Shown here: piece by piece, positions 1 through 8,551 of the stretch
Layout: each line of letters starts with the position of its first letter
How positions within the stretch are numbered: the stretch's first letter is position 1
Source of the DNA: JAIBJP01 sp035601195
GTDB taxonomy: Bacteria; Actinomycetota; Thermoleophilia; Gaiellales; Gaiellaceae
Length of the DNA: 47,845 bases
NCBI GenBank assembly: GCA_035601195.1
Contig: DATNOU010000098.1
Coordinates: 1-47,845 of the forward strand
Reading direction: 5' to 3'
The notes under the pieces: generated by a model
The model's input: only the letters and a program-made list of their open reading frames with translations
Database searches by the model: none
Told to the model about the DNA's origin: nothing
Translations under genes and position numbers: made by a program

Positions 1-608
1 CCGGGCGCAAGCCCCCGGGCAACGAAGGCACGGAGGGAGTCGGCGAGGCCCCCGAGGCCCCCTCGACGCCCGACCACGCGGTAGCCGTCCCCCGACAGGA
101 CGGCGTGTATGCCCTGCCTGCGCAGGTATGACGATTCGTCGAAACCGTCGTCCTCGGGCCCACGCGGGCGCCTGATCGTGGCGACGACCTCGACGATCGC
201 GCCCTGGGGCGGCGCCCGGCCCCGCGGGAGATCCAGGCGAGCCCGCTCGTCGGGAGCCAGCTCGCCGAAACTGAGCACGCGGACCGGGACTCGTACGGCG
301 AACGGGCCGAAGCGGGCAGGACCCGTCACCTCGAGCCGCGCCCGCGCCACCCGGCCCACCTCTTCCGCGAGAACGCTGCGGTCGAGCACGGCCAGCCGCA
401 GGCTCCCGGCCCACCAGCCTGCCAGGAGGACGGCCGCCGCAAGCACAATGGCCCGACACTCACGAACAGCGAGCGCTGCCGCGGCCAGCAACGCCGCCAG
501 CAGCGCTATTCCGATTCCATGCACCTCCTGCGCAAGCGATGCGGTCAGCCCCGTGCAGAGGGCGGCGGCGAGCAGGTGTGGCGCGGGGATCCGGCCTAGG
601 AAGTTCAA
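1..608 (-). CDS. comEC: ComEC N-terminal part (DNA-uptake channel), cut by window edge
   Basis: This open frame continues off the left edge. It begins at a TTG whose bases overlap the comEA stop codon (TTGA), the usual comEA-comEC coupling. The visible ~202 residues start with hydrophobic stretches rich in Ala/Leu (about residues 8-30 and 45-60), then a soluble segment with the pattern of the DUF4131/OB-like domain at the N terminus of ComEC proteins. ComEC forms the inner-membrane channel through which single-stranded DNA enters during transformation. The polytopic competence domain and any metallo-beta-lactamase domain would lie outside the window. The assignment rests on N-terminal character and position after comEA. 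The TTG start is the best available but not proven. Confidence 0.8.
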   Translation of the reverse strand, partial: MNFLGRIPAPHLLAAALCTGLTASLAQEVHGIGIALLAALLAAAALAVRECRAIVLAAAVLLAGWWAGSLRLAVLDRSVLAEEVGRVARARLEVTGPARFGPFAVRVPVRVLSFGELAPDERARLDLPRGRAPPQGAIVEVVATIRRPRGPEDDGFDESSYLRRQGIHAVLSGDGYRVVGRRGGLGGLADSLRAFVARGLAP

Positions 609-1183
609 AGATCGACCAGCTTCTTGAGCTCCGCCATGCGAGCGGGACCGATCCCGGGCACTGCGTCGAGCTCGTCGACGGACGAGAAGGCTCCGTTCTC
701 GTCTCGATAGTCGAGAATCTTCTGTGCGGTGACGGGACCGATCCCCGGCAAGGTGTCGAGCTCCTCGAGCGTCGCCGTGTTGAGATGAACTGGACCGGCA
801 GCCGCTCCCGACGAGGCCCCACCGGCCGAGGCAGCCCCTCTCCCCCGCACCGGGACGATGACCTGCTGTCCGTCTGCGACCGGGGCCGCCAGGTTGATCG
901 CATCCAAGTCCGCCTTGGGTTTCGGGCCGCCCGCGGCGCGGATCGCGTCGTCGACGCGGCTGCCGTCGTCGAGTCGGTAGAGACCAGGCGTGCGCACGGC
1001 TCCGACGACGTGTACGAGCAGCCTCCGCACAGGCGCCGGCTCGGCGCGCAGCGCCGCAGGAGCTACCTGCGCCGCAGCCGGTTGCCCCTTACGGAAGGCA
1101 AGTCGCCCGGCCAGCAGCAAGGCGACGAGGAGCACCGCGACGTATACCAGCGCGCGGGCGTGGGAGATCTGCGGCATCCCCAC
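605..1183 (-). CDS. comEA: ComEA-like helix-hairpin-helix DNA-binding competence protein
   Basis: A 192-residue protein with one N-terminal membrane anchor (about residues 12-30), a SLBB domain around residues 52-115 (VHVVGAVRTPGLYRLDDGSR), a flexible Ala/Gly linker, and a C-terminal double helix-hairpin-helix domain (LNTATLEELDTLPGIGPVTA, then VDELDAVPGIGPARM). ComEA binds incoming double-stranded DNA outside the membrane and hands it to ComEC. Its stop overlaps the comEC start, so the two are translated together. Domain order and length match the family. No pilin-type competence genes are visible here, so activity of transformation cannot be judged. Confidence 0.93.
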   Translation of the reverse strand: MGMPQISHARALVYVAVLLVALLLAGRLAFRKGQPAAAQVAPAALRAEPAPVRRLLVHVVGAVRTPGLYRLDDGSRVDDAIRAAGGPKPKADLDAINLAAPVADGQQVIVPVRGRGAASAGGASSGAAAGPVHLNTATLEELDTLPGIGPVTAQKILDYRDENGAFSSVDELDAVPGIGPARMAELKKLVDL

Positions 1184-1314
1184 CGCTCAAGGCGCCGGCC
1201 CTGCAAGCATGGCCCCCAGGACGTCGAACGCCGTGCGCATGCCCTCGATCCTGCGGCGAGAGACCGCGCACGTGGCGCACGAAACGCGCCGAGACTCACC
1301 CGGAATGGCGTCGG

Positions 1315-2445
1315 CTATCCGACGCAGGGGCCCGAGGACACCTGGTGAAGCGGCGTCGAGACCCCGCGCAACACGAGCTCCACCGGAATCGCGAAGCCAC
1401 TCGGCCCGCGCTTGGCGCCCGCGAAAACCATCGCGATCACCCTGCCCCGCGAGTCGACCACTGGGCCGCCGCTCTCGCCGGGCTGCACCCTTCCGCGCAG
1501 CGGCACGATCATCCGCGCGCTCACACGGCGGTCGTACGCGTCTGGAGCGATCACCGTCCTGGGCGAACCTGCTGTCGCCGCCGTCCCGGTGAGCGGGCCG
1601 TCTCGCGGATAGCCGAGGATGACGACCTTCCTCGGAAACTCGCCGTCGCGGTCGACGGCAAGCGGATCGAGGGCGAGCGACGGGACGCGAAGAAGGGCCA
1701 CGTCGTTCTGCGAATCCACGTAGACGGGCTGCGCGTCGAGCGTCTGGCCGTTGGGCGCGAGAATCGTCGTCTCGTGCTCTCCGGCGATTACGTGCGCATT
1801 CGTCGCCACGAGCGCCTTGCGCACTACCCACCCCGATCCCTGCGTGCCGAGCCCGCACGCGGTCCCGTGGAGCTTGACGACGCTTCCCGCCGCGGTCTTC
1901 GCGCCGGGACTCTGGAGGACGCTTGGGTCCGGCGGAGGCAGCGGCCCGCGTCCGAGGGCAAGCTCCGGGAAGGGATCGAACCGGTTGAGGGCCTGAAGCA
2001 CACGGTCGGGCGGCACCGCGCGCATGAGCTTCGGGAGGATGGTGGAGTTGCGGACGTCATTGCGGAAGCCGAGACCCGGCTGGTGCAGCGCGACGACGGC
2101 GAGCAGCCAGGCGAGCGCCAGCCCCAGCGCACCGCCGAGCCCCGCTCCCCCGACCGAATCGAGCAGCCGTAGACCGGGGCGGAAGGCGAGGAAGCGCCTC
2201 GGCGACTCGGCGAGCGACACGCTCGCCGCACCAAGCAACGAGGCGCCGAGGATGGCCCCGACGAGGCTCGCGAAGGCGACCCAGGGGGAGTTGTCGGCGA
2301 GGAACTGAGGGGCTACCCACGAGCCGGCCAGCGCACCGATTCCGAAGCCGATCAGAGACAGCGCCTGCGCGATCAGCCCCCGATACGCGCCTTGCACGGC
2401 GAAGATGGCAATCCAGGCGATGAGAAGGAGGTCCGTGGCGCTCAC
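1315..2445 (-). CDS. MarP-like membrane serine protease (CvpA domain plus trypsin-like protease)
   Basis: A 376-residue protein. The first ~165 residues form a CvpA-type four-helix membrane domain, and the rest is a trypsin-fold protease. The catalytic triad is visible: His in TNAHVIAGE, Asp in DSQNDVALLRV and Ser in PGESGGPVVD. This architecture matches mycobacterial MarP (Rv3671c), a periplasmic protease needed for acid and oxidative stress survival. The substrate here is unknown. It lies 24 bases downstream of leuS on the same strand and may be cotranscribed. The ~130 bases between it and comEA hold no gene I can support. Confidence 0.9.
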   Translation of the reverse strand: MSATDLLLIAWIAIFAVQGAYRGLIAQALSLIGFGIGALAGSWVAPQFLADNSPWVAFASLVGAILGASLLGAASVSLAESPRRFLAFRPGLRLLDSVGGAGLGGALGLALAWLLAVVALHQPGLGFRNDVRNSTILPKLMRAVPPDRVLQALNRFDPFPELALGRGPLPPPDPSVLQSPGAKTAAGSVVKLHGTACGLGTQGSGWVVRKALVATNAHVIAGEHETTILAPNGQTLDAQPVYVDSQNDVALLRVPSLALDPLAVDRDGEFPRKVVILGYPRDGPLTGTAATAGSPRTVIAPDAYDRRVSARMIVPLRGRVQPGESGGPVVDSRGRVIAMVFAGAKRGPSGFAIPVELVLRGVSTPLHQVSSGPCVG

Positions 2446-2469
2446 GCGCCGGGAACGTTAGACCCGGAG

Positions 2470-4923
2470 CTAGACGACGAGATTCACGAGACGACCGGGA
2501 ACCACGATCTCCTTCTTCACATCCTTGCCGTCGAGGTAAGGCTTGACGCGTGGCAGCTCCTTCGCCCGGGCGATCAACTCGTCCTCGCTGAGTCCCACGG
2601 GAACCTCGACGCGGTCGCGGACGCGCCCGTTCACCTGGACAACGAGCACGAAGGTCTCGCGCTCCAGGAACGCGCGGTCGGCCTCGGGCCAGGGCGTCCT
2701 CCACAGGCGCTCGTGCCCCAGGCGTTCCCAGAGCTCCTCCGACAGGTGGGGCACGTACGGCTGGATAAGGCTTATAGCCATCTCGGTGGCGAAGCGGACC
2801 TCCGCCGCCCGCGCGGGATCGTCCTTTGCGTGGTAGATGTCGTTGACGAGCTCCATGACCGCGGCGATCGGCGTGTTGAACTGGAAGCGGCGCTCGATGT
2901 CGTCGGTCACCTTCGCGATCGTCTCGTGAGTCGTCCGCACCAGCGGCCCGCCGGCCGGGACGCCGTTCGGCTCCCCTCCCGCGACCTCGAGCCCCAGGCG
3001 CCACAGCCGGCCGAGGAACCTGAACATTCCCTCGATCCCGGCGTCCTGCCATTCCTTGTCGGCCTCGGCCGGGCCCATGAAGAGGACGTAGAGCCGTACT
3101 GCCTCGGCGCCGAAGCGGTCGACGTACTGGTCGGGGACGATGACGTTCCCCTTCGACTTGGACATCTTGGCGCCGTGGTAATAGAGCATCCCCTGGTTGA
3201 AGAGGCGCGCGAAGGGCTCCCGGAAGTCCACCAGGCCGAGGTCGTTCATCACCTTCGTGAAGAAGCGCGCGTAGAGCAGGTGGAGGATCGCGTGCTCGAT
3301 GCCCCCGATGTACTGGTTGACGGGCAGCCAGTAGTCGACGATCGCCCGGTCGAAGGGCGCCTCGCCGTTCCGTGGGTCGCAGTAGCGCAGGTAGTACCAG
3401 GACGAATCGACGAACGTGTCCATCGTGTCCGTCTCCCGCAGGGCCTTGCCGCCGCACTTCGGACACGTGGTGTTCACCCACTCCTCGGCCGCCGCGAGCG
3501 GTGAACGGCCCTTCGGTACGTACTCCTCGACTTCGGGCAGGAGCACGGGCAGGTCTTCCTCCGGGACCGGCACCATCCCGCACTCGTCGCAGTAGAGGAT
3601 CGGGATCGGGCACCCCCAGTAGCGCTGGCGGGAAAGCAGCCAGTCGCGCAGGCGGTAGCTGACGGCCGGCCGGCCGCTGCCGCGCGACTCGAGCCATTCC
3701 ACGATGGCCTCCTTCGCCTCGGTACTCGACATGCCCGAGAACTGCGCCGAGTCGATCAGCTTCTCGTCACCCGAGTGACCGATGAACGCGGTTCCTTCCT
3801 CGACCTCGCCGTCGGCAGGCACGACGACCGGCTTGATCGGGAGCTCGTACCGCTTGGCGAAGGCGTAGTCGCGCTCGTCGTGGGCCGGGACGCCCATGAT
3901 CGCGCCGGTGCCGTACTCCATCAGCACGTAGTCCGAAACCCAGACCGGGAGTCGGTTGTCGTTGACCGGATTCGTGACGAAGTGACCCGTGAAGACGCCC
4001 GTCTTCTCCTTCTCCGGATCCGCGCGCTCGACGGCCGGCCGTGCGGCGGCATGACGCGCGTACTCGAGCACCTCCTGCTCGTGGGGAGTTCCTTGCGCCA
4101 GCCGCGAGACGAGTGGGTGCTCCGGCGCTAGCACGAAGAAGGTGGACCCGAAGAGCGTGTCCGGCCGGGTCGTGAAGACCGGGATGTCGATGTCGAGCTC
4201 CTCGATCCGGAAGACGACCTCGGCGCCCTCGGAACGGCCGATCCAGTTGCGCTGCATTGTGAGGACTCGCTCCGGCCACGACTCGAGCAGGTTCATCTCC
4301 TCGAGCAGCCGATCGGCGTAGGCGGTGATGCGGAAGAACCACTGCTCGAGGCTACGGGCCTCCACCTCCCAGCCGCAGCGCTCGCAGTGACCGTCGATCA
4401 CCTGCTCGTTCGCGAGCACGGTCTGGTCGTTCGGGCACCAGTTGACGAAGGCTTCCCGGCGGTAGGCAAGGTCTTCCGCGAAGAACTTGAGGAACAGCCA
4501 CTGCGTCCAGCGGTAGTACTCCGGCTCGGCCGTCGAGAGCTCGCGGCTCCAGTCGATCGACCAGCCCATCCGCTTCATCTGCTCCCGGATCGCGGCGATG
4601 TTCCGGTTCGTGACGTCGCGGGGATGGCGACCTTCCTTGATGGCGGCGTTCTCGGCCGGAAGGCCGAAAGCGTCGTACCCGATCGGCCGCAGAACGGTGT
4701 ACCCGCGCCGGCGACGAAGGTGCGCGACGACGTCCCCGAGCGTGTAGTTCAGGACGTGGCCCATGTGGAGCTCGCCCGAGGGGTAGGGGAGCATCTCCAG
4801 GACATATGTCTTCCGGTCGTCCCCAGGCTCGGGGGTTTCCGGGTTGGGGACGACGAACGCCTGCTCTCGCTCCCAGACGTCCTGCCACTTGGCCTCGATT
4901 TTCTTGGGGTCGTACCGCTCCAC
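2470..4923 (-). CDS. leuS: Leucyl-tRNA synthetase
   Basis: An 817-residue class I aminoacyl-tRNA synthetase that charges tRNA-Leu. The HIGH motif is HMGH near residue 54 (YPSGELHMGHVLNYTLGD), the KMSKS loop is AKMSKSKGN, and the CP1 editing domain lies between them. The C-terminal anticodon-binding and extension parts end with LVNLVV. The start is GTG, with GGAG seven bases upstream. A strong terminator-like hairpin sits about 20 bases before the start with no upstream minus-strand gene, which suggests transcription attenuation. Two further tRNA-charging genes matter in this window only by analogy: valS also lies here. Confidence 0.97.
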   Translation of the reverse strand: MERYDPKKIEAKWQDVWEREQAFVVPNPETPEPGDDRKTYVLEMLPYPSGELHMGHVLNYTLGDVVAHLRRRRGYTVLRPIGYDAFGLPAENAAIKEGRHPRDVTNRNIAAIREQMKRMGWSIDWSRELSTAEPEYYRWTQWLFLKFFAEDLAYRREAFVNWCPNDQTVLANEQVIDGHCERCGWEVEARSLEQWFFRITAYADRLLEEMNLLESWPERVLTMQRNWIGRSEGAEVVFRIEELDIDIPVFTTRPDTLFGSTFFVLAPEHPLVSRLAQGTPHEQEVLEYARHAAARPAVERADPEKEKTGVFTGHFVTNPVNDNRLPVWVSDYVLMEYGTGAIMGVPAHDERDYAFAKRYELPIKPVVVPADGEVEEGTAFIGHSGDEKLIDSAQFSGMSSTEAKEAIVEWLESRGSGRPAVSYRLRDWLLSRQRYWGCPIPILYCDECGMVPVPEEDLPVLLPEVEEYVPKGRSPLAAAEEWVNTTCPKCGGKALRETDTMDTFVDSSWYYLRYCDPRNGEAPFDRAIVDYWLPVNQYIGGIEHAILHLLYARFFTKVMNDLGLVDFREPFARLFNQGMLYYHGAKMSKSKGNVIVPDQYVDRFGAEAVRLYVLFMGPAEADKEWQDAGIEGMFRFLGRLWRLGLEVAGGEPNGVPAGGPLVRTTHETIAKVTDDIERRFQFNTPIAAVMELVNDIYHAKDDPARAAEVRFATEMAISLIQPYVPHLSEELWERLGHERLWRTPWPEADRAFLERETFVLVVQVNGRVRDRVEVPVGLSEDELIARAKELPRVKPYLDGKDVKKEIVVPGRLVNLVV

Positions 4924-4941
4924 TTCAGCTCCTCGGAGACG

Positions 4942-4964
4942 AAAAAGCCTCTCTTTCGAGAGGC
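4942..4964 (-). terminator. Intrinsic terminator hairpin in the leuS leader (probable attenuator)
   Basis: On the minus strand GCCTCTC-GAAA-GAGAGGC forms a perfect 7-bp stem with a GAAA tetraloop followed by TTTTT, a textbook rho-independent terminator. It ends about 20 bases before the leuS GTG. The gene on the other side, plsC, is divergent, so no upstream gene needs this terminator. The simplest reading is a conditional terminator controlling leuS. Confidence 0.75.
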
Positions 4965-5000
4965 CGCGGGAGAGTCGAGCAGCCGGCTCGGCGCCGCCCG

Positions 5001-5036
5001 CTAGCTCCCCCTGTCGCTCGGAAGGGTGAGCTCCAT
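5001..5036 (-). CDS. Possible leuS leader peptide (11 codons)
   Basis: An ATG-initiated 11-codon frame reads MELTLPSDRGS and ends about 37 bases before the attenuator hairpin. Two of its codons are leucine (CTC, CTT). A short Leu-containing leader before a terminator would fit ribosome-mediated attenuation. However, two Leu codons are few, no strong ribosome-binding site is visible, and an alternative antiterminator was not established. Treat as a candidate only. Confidence 0.3.
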   Translation of the reverse strand: MELTLPSDRGS

Positions 5037-5069
5037 TCTCGTTGCAACTGTAGCGCTAAACTCGCCCGG

Positions 5070-5837
5070 GTGTTCCTCACGAAGCTCGGGATTCCGAAGC
5101 TCTGGCGCGAGGATCCTGAGATCCTCTGGCCGTACGCGCGACGCCTCGCAACTCCGGTGACGTTTTGGCTCGCTCCCTCCTACGGGTACGGCCTCGAGCG
5201 AGTGCCGATGACGGGCGGAGGCGTCATCGCGGCCAACCATCTGTCCGCGATCGACCCTTCGCTCCTCGGCTCGCTCTGTCCTCGAACGATCTACTACATG
5301 GCGAAAGTCGAGCTTCTGGCGATGCCGTTCGTGGGCGACGTCCTCACCTGGACGGGCGCCTTTCCCGTTCGCCGTGGCGAAGGCGATCGCGAGGCCCTTC
5401 GCCAGGCCCGCGAGATCGCGCGCGAAGGGCACATGGTCGGCCTGTTCGTCGAGGGCACCCGTCAGCCGTTCGGTCACCCCGGCGACGTGCGCCCGGGCGC
5501 AACGATGATCGCCCTGCAGGAGGGGGTCCCGATCATCCCGTGCGGCATCTACTCATTCGGGTGGACTCGCAACAACCGGATGCCCTGCGCGCTCGTCTGG
5601 GGGAACCCGATCGACCTCAGCGGCCTTCCGCGAGCCGGGCGTGGGTACAAGCAGGCCGCCGAGATCCTGGGAAAGGAGATCGTGCGACTCTGGCGCCTGG
5701 CCGGCGAGGCGATCGCCGCCGGCTTCCCCGAGCAGCTGCCGGACGGCTCCCGGCGGTCAGGCGCCCACTATCCGCCGCTGCGGCGCGCCCCGATAATTCC
5801 GAGCCCTTCCACGAGTGTGAAGAAGGCGGCTGCGTAG
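5070..5837 (+). CDS. 1-acyl-sn-glycerol-3-phosphate acyltransferase (PlsC family)
   Basis: A 255-residue protein, GTG start (VFLTKLGIPKLW). It carries the PlsC HX4D catalytic motif (NHLSAID) near residue 52 and the substrate-binding FVEGTRQPFG motif near residue 135. Such enzymes move an acyl chain onto lysophosphatidic acid in membrane phospholipid synthesis. The C-terminal ~25 residues (rich in Ser/Pro/Lys) overlap the convergent nucleotidyltransferase gene by 70 bases, an unusually long tail-to-tail overlap. It is divergent from leuS, so both promoters lie in the ~145 bases between them. The acyl-donor preference cannot be read from the sequence. Confidence 0.9.
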   Translation: MFLTKLGIPKLWREDPEILWPYARRLATPVTFWLAPSYGYGLERVPMTGGGVIAANHLSAIDPSLLGSLCPRTIYYMAKVELLAMPFVGDVLTWTGAFPVRRGEGDREALRQAREIAREGHMVGLFVEGTRQPFGHPGDVRPGATMIALQEGVPIIPCGIYSFGWTRNNRMPCALVWGNPIDLSGLPRAGRGYKQAAEILGKEIVRLWRLAGEAIAAGFPEQLPDGSRRSGAHYPPLRRAPIIPSPSTSVKKAAA

Positions 5838-6340
5838 GCCGAGTCGGCCGTTCGCGCCCGCATGTCCTCCCAGTTCACCTGCTCCCGCACCGGCCGGGCG
5901 ATCTGGAGGAGGCTCCTGTAGTCGAGCGTCTGCTCGTCGAGGGCGAGAAGCTTCGTCACGAGCACGTCCTCGAGGGACATCACCTGCATGCGGACGGCTT
6001 CGACCTCGATCTCCTCGGCGCGCTCGAACGTCTCGTCGGTAATCGGAAGACCGACCGGCTCGAAGATGAGGTCGATCATGACGTCGTTGTCGTCCCAGGC
6101 CTTGTAGAGCCACGCCTCTGGAGGGCGCTCCGGGCGCATGCCGGCCGCGGCGAGAACGTCGAGCGCCTCGTCGGCGTCCTCCGGCCTGAGCATGAAATCG
6201 AGGTCGTGGTCCGATTCCGGGCCGCCGCGCACCCAGGCGGCCAGGCCGCCGCCGAGCATGAAGGGGACGCCCGCGTCGCGCAGCGCTCCGGCTGCCTTCT
6301 TGAGCGTCACGAGCATGGCGTCGAGGTCGGCGTTCGGCAT
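5768..6340 (-). CDS. Nucleotidyltransferase-fold protein
   Basis: A 190-residue protein, start chosen at MPNADLDAML. A longer in-frame start exists upstream but would overlap the divergent phosphoesterase gene. Residues ~27-50 carry the minimal nucleotidyltransferase signature: a GGGLAAW loop followed by SDHDLDF, where the two Asp residues would bind metal. This resembles the families of nucleotidyl transferases that modify small molecules or act as type IV toxin-like (AbiEii/DUF6036) proteins. No antitoxin gene is adjacent. Substrate unknown. It overlaps the 3' end of plsC by 70 bases tail to tail. Confidence 0.72.
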   Translation of the reverse strand: MPNADLDAMLVTLKKAAGALRDAGVPFMLGGGLAAWVRGGPESDHDLDFMLRPEDADEALDVLAAAGMRPERPPEAWLYKAWDDNDVMIDLIFEPVGLPITDETFERAEEIEVEAVRMQVMSLEDVLVTKLLALDEQTLDYRSLLQIARPVREQVNWEDMRARTADSAYAAAFFTLVEGLGIIGARRSGG

Positions 6341-6371
6341 GCGGGCTCCGGGTACCCTGCCACGCCGACGC

Positions 6372-7115
6372 ATGAAACGAGCCAAGGTCAGGATCGCTGC
6401 GGCAGGGGACATTCACTGCACTCCCGAGCGTCGAGCCGAGATCGAAGCGTCGTTCGCCAGCCTCGCCGGCGAGTCCGACCTCTTGCTCCTGGCAGGCGAC
6501 CTGACGACCTACGGTGAGCCCGAGGAGGCCGCGATCCTCGCCGAGGCTTGCCGAGGGCTGCCGCTTCCCGTCGTCGCCGTGCTCGGGAATCACGACTGGC
6601 ACGCAAACCGGAGCTCGGAGATCGTCAGCATCCTCCAGGAAGCAGGCGTCACGGTTCTGGAGCGCGGCTGGACCGTCTGCGAGCTCGACGGGATGAAGGT
6701 GGGGATCGTCGGCACGAAAGGCTTCGTCGGGGGCTTTCCCGACTCGGCGCTCCCCGATTTCGGCGAGCCTCTTCTGCGCCAGGTCTACGCCGAGACGACG
6801 GCCGAGGTCGCGGCGCTCGAGGAAGGCCTCGAGGCGATTGCGGATTGCCCCCTGCGCGTCGTTCTCCTTCACTACGCGCCGACGGCAACCACCCTGGAGG
6901 GGGAGCCGAAAGGGATCCTCGCCTTCCTCGGTAGCGACCGCCTCGCCCGGCCTGTCCTCGAGCACGTCCCCGATCTCGTGCTACACGGCCACGGGCACGC
7001 GGGGACTTTCGAAGGATTCATCGGAAAAGTGCCCGTTTACAACGTTTCGATCCCCGTGATCGGGCGCGATTTCTGGGTGTTTGAACTCGAAGAAGCGGGA
7101 ACGGCAGGACAATGA
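6372..7115 (+). CDS. Calcineurin-like metallophosphoesterase
   Basis: A 247-residue metallophosphoesterase. Metal-binding motifs are in order: AAAGDIHC (D-x-H), LLLAGDLTTYG (GD), LGNHDWH (GNHD), LLHYAP and HGHGHAG near residue 210. It is likely cytosolic, since no signal peptide is seen. The natural phosphoester substrate is unknown. The start ATG at 6372 gives MKRAKVRIAAAGD; the much longer upstream frame runs antisense through the nucleotidyltransferase and is not used. Its stop codon is embedded in the start of the next small gene (ATGA), so the pair is probably cotranslated. Confidence 0.9.
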   Translation: MKRAKVRIAAAGDIHCTPERRAEIEASFASLAGESDLLLLAGDLTTYGEPEEAAILAEACRGLPLPVVAVLGNHDWHANRSSEIVSILQEAGVTVLERGWTVCELDGMKVGIVGTKGFVGGFPDSALPDFGEPLLRQVYAETTAEVAALEEGLEAIADCPLRVVLLHYAPTATTLEGEPKGILAFLGSDRLARPVLEHVPDLVLHGHGHAGTFEGFIGKVPVYNVSIPVIGRDFWVFELEEAGTAGQ

Positions 7116-7189
7116 GCATCCTCTGGATCATCCTCATCGTGGTGTTGGTCCTCGCGCTGCTCGGGTTCTTCTCGCGCGGCTACTGGTAG
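7112..7189 (+). CDS. Very small membrane protein (25 aa)
   Basis: ATG overlaps the phosphoesterase stop (ATGA). The product, MSILWIILIVVLVLALLGFF followed by SRGYW, is a single hydrophobic helix with a short polar C terminus. It resembles the short hydrophobic DUF3309-like proteins seen in many bacteria, but that resemblance is from memory. Function unknown; a small membrane partner or regulator is possible. Translational coupling to the upstream gene supports it being real. Confidence 0.6.
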   Translation: MSILWIILIVVLVLALLGFFSRGYW

Positions 7190-7258
7190 GACCAACGATT
7201 CTCTGAAACGGGCCGGTCGGCTCTTGCCCGGCCGGCCCGGTTCAGGCACGGTTGACGT

Positions 7259-8029
7259 GTGCGTGCCTGTCCCCCCTTGCTCGCCGAAGCCGACTCGCGC
7301 CAGCGGCTCCCGCGACTGGGCGGAATGGCTCGGCCCGACGGCGTCGTGATCGTGAGCGAGCGCTTCTGGGCCTTCGCGGGCCATGGAACGCTGCGAGAAG
7401 GCGCGATGCCGCGGACGCGCTTCGAACGGATTCCGCTGCTTCGAGGCGTCATGAAGCTGGCAGCCGCATTCGCGCCGGTGTTCCGCCGTTCCGGAGTCGC
7501 GGGGAGACGAGAGCGGCGCATTCTTGGCACGCTGATCGTGGCCCCGCTCGGATTCGTGTTCCTCCCCGCCGCAGTCGCCTGGGTCGCCTGGGGGTTCATA
7601 ACCGCCGCGCTTCTGGTCTGGATCTTCCGCGGACGGACGCTGCGCCTCCACGGCGCCGAGCACCGTGCGATCGCGGCCGTCGCAGAGCGGCGCCTGGCGG
7701 CCACGTGGGCGGGCGAAGCTCGTCCGTCCCGTTTCTCATGGCGCTGCGGCACGAACTTCGCCGCCCTCGTCGTCCCCGTGACGGTGCTTGCCGACCGCGT
7801 CTGGCCGTTCGCGCCGGCGCTCTACACCCCTCTGGTCGTAACAGTCCTCTCGCTCGCCCTCACGATGGAGCTCTGGCGGGCCGTCCAGGCCTCACCCTGG
7901 AGAGTTGCGCGGATCCTGCTGCTTCCCGGCTTGGGCCTTCAGCGGCTGACGACGCGCGAGCCCGCTCTCGAGGAGACGCGCGTCGCGCTGACGGCGGTCG
8001 AGGCCGTGCTCCGCCGCGAGCTCTCCTAA
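7259..8029 (+). CDS. DUF1385 family membrane protein
   Basis: A 256-residue protein matching the DUF1385 pattern: an N-terminal glycine motif (PRLGGMARPDGVVIVSERFW, the equivalent of GGQAVIEGVMM), two hydrophobic helices near residues 95-125, then HGAEHRAI, a later cysteine motif (SWRCGTNF) and further hydrophobic helices. The family is often near rpmE or prfA in other bacteria and has no settled function. The start is GTG at 7259. A later ATG (MARPDG) would remove part of the conserved N-terminal motif. Its TAA shares bases with the stop of the convergent peptidyl-prolyl isomerase gene. Confidence 0.8.
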   Translation: MRACPPLLAEADSRQRLPRLGGMARPDGVVIVSERFWAFAGHGTLREGAMPRTRFERIPLLRGVMKLAAAFAPVFRRSGVAGRRERRILGTLIVAPLGFVFLPAAVAWVAWGFITAALLVWIFRGRTLRLHGAEHRAIAAVAERRLAATWAGEARPSRFSWRCGTNFAALVVPVTVLADRVWPFAPALYTPLVVTVLSLALTMELWRAVQASPWRVARILLLPGLGLQRLTTREPALEETRVALTAVEAVLRRELS

Positions 8030-8481
8030 GACAGCTCAACCCGGTCGATCGTGACCGGCTCGCTCGGCCGGTCGGCAGAGTCACGCGGAACGTCCGAGAT
8101 CTCGTCGACGACGTCCATCCCGTCGCTGACGCGACCGAACACCGTGTGCTTCCCGTCCAGCCAGGGCGCCGCCTGGGTGGTGACGATGAAGAATTGGCTC
8201 CCGTTGGTGTCCGGGCCCCTGTTCGCCATGGCGAGCGCACCGCGAACGATCCCGTGGTCGTTCGGCTCGTCCTCGAACTCGTAGCCGGGACCGCCGGTGC
8301 CGTCGCCGCGCGGACAGCCGCCCTGGATCATGAAGTCGGGAATCACGCGGTGGAAGGTAATCCCGTCGTAGAAGCCGTCCTTCGAGAGCTTGACGAAGTT
8401 CTCGACGGTCTTCGGCGCGTCGGCGTCGAAGAGCTCAAGCGCGATCGAGCCGTGATTGGTGTGAAGCGTCGCTGTGGTCAT
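8026..8481 (-). CDS. Cyclophilin-type peptidyl-prolyl cis-trans isomerase
   Basis: A 151-residue cyclophilin, start at MTTATLHTNHG. The core signatures are visible: FHRVIPDFMIQGG (active-site Arg and Phe), GTGGPGYEFEDE, GALAMANRGPDTNGSQFFI and the C-terminal LDGKHTVFGRV. Cyclophilins speed proline isomerisation during protein folding. No signal peptide is visible with this start, so it is probably cytosolic. A longer frame (extra 24 residues) exists but looks non-coding. It is convergent with the DUF1385 gene, with a four-base stop-codon overlap, and divergent from the AraC gene 70 bases away. Confidence 0.94.
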   Translation of the reverse strand: MTTATLHTNHGSIALELFDADAPKTVENFVKLSKDGFYDGITFHRVIPDFMIQGGCPRGDGTGGPGYEFEDEPNDHGIVRGALAMANRGPDTNGSQFFIVTTQAAPWLDGKHTVFGRVSDGMDVVDEISDVPRDSADRPSEPVTIDRVELS

Positions 8482-8551
8482 CGGCCGCACCGTATCGCGG
8501 GTGCTTGTGCGGCCGTCGAACCACAGGCTCCGCTCGGCATACTGGCCGGGC

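Noticed and set aside
1187..1320. Short gene between the MarP-like gene and comEA
   Set aside because: An open stretch ending AMLAGPAP exists, but there is no good start codon, no ribosome-binding site and no recognised similarity.
4965..5036. T-box riboswitch before leuS
   Set aside because: GGGCGGCGCC slightly resembles the T-box antiterminator, but the UGGN bulge that pairs with tRNA is absent and no specifier loop could be drawn.
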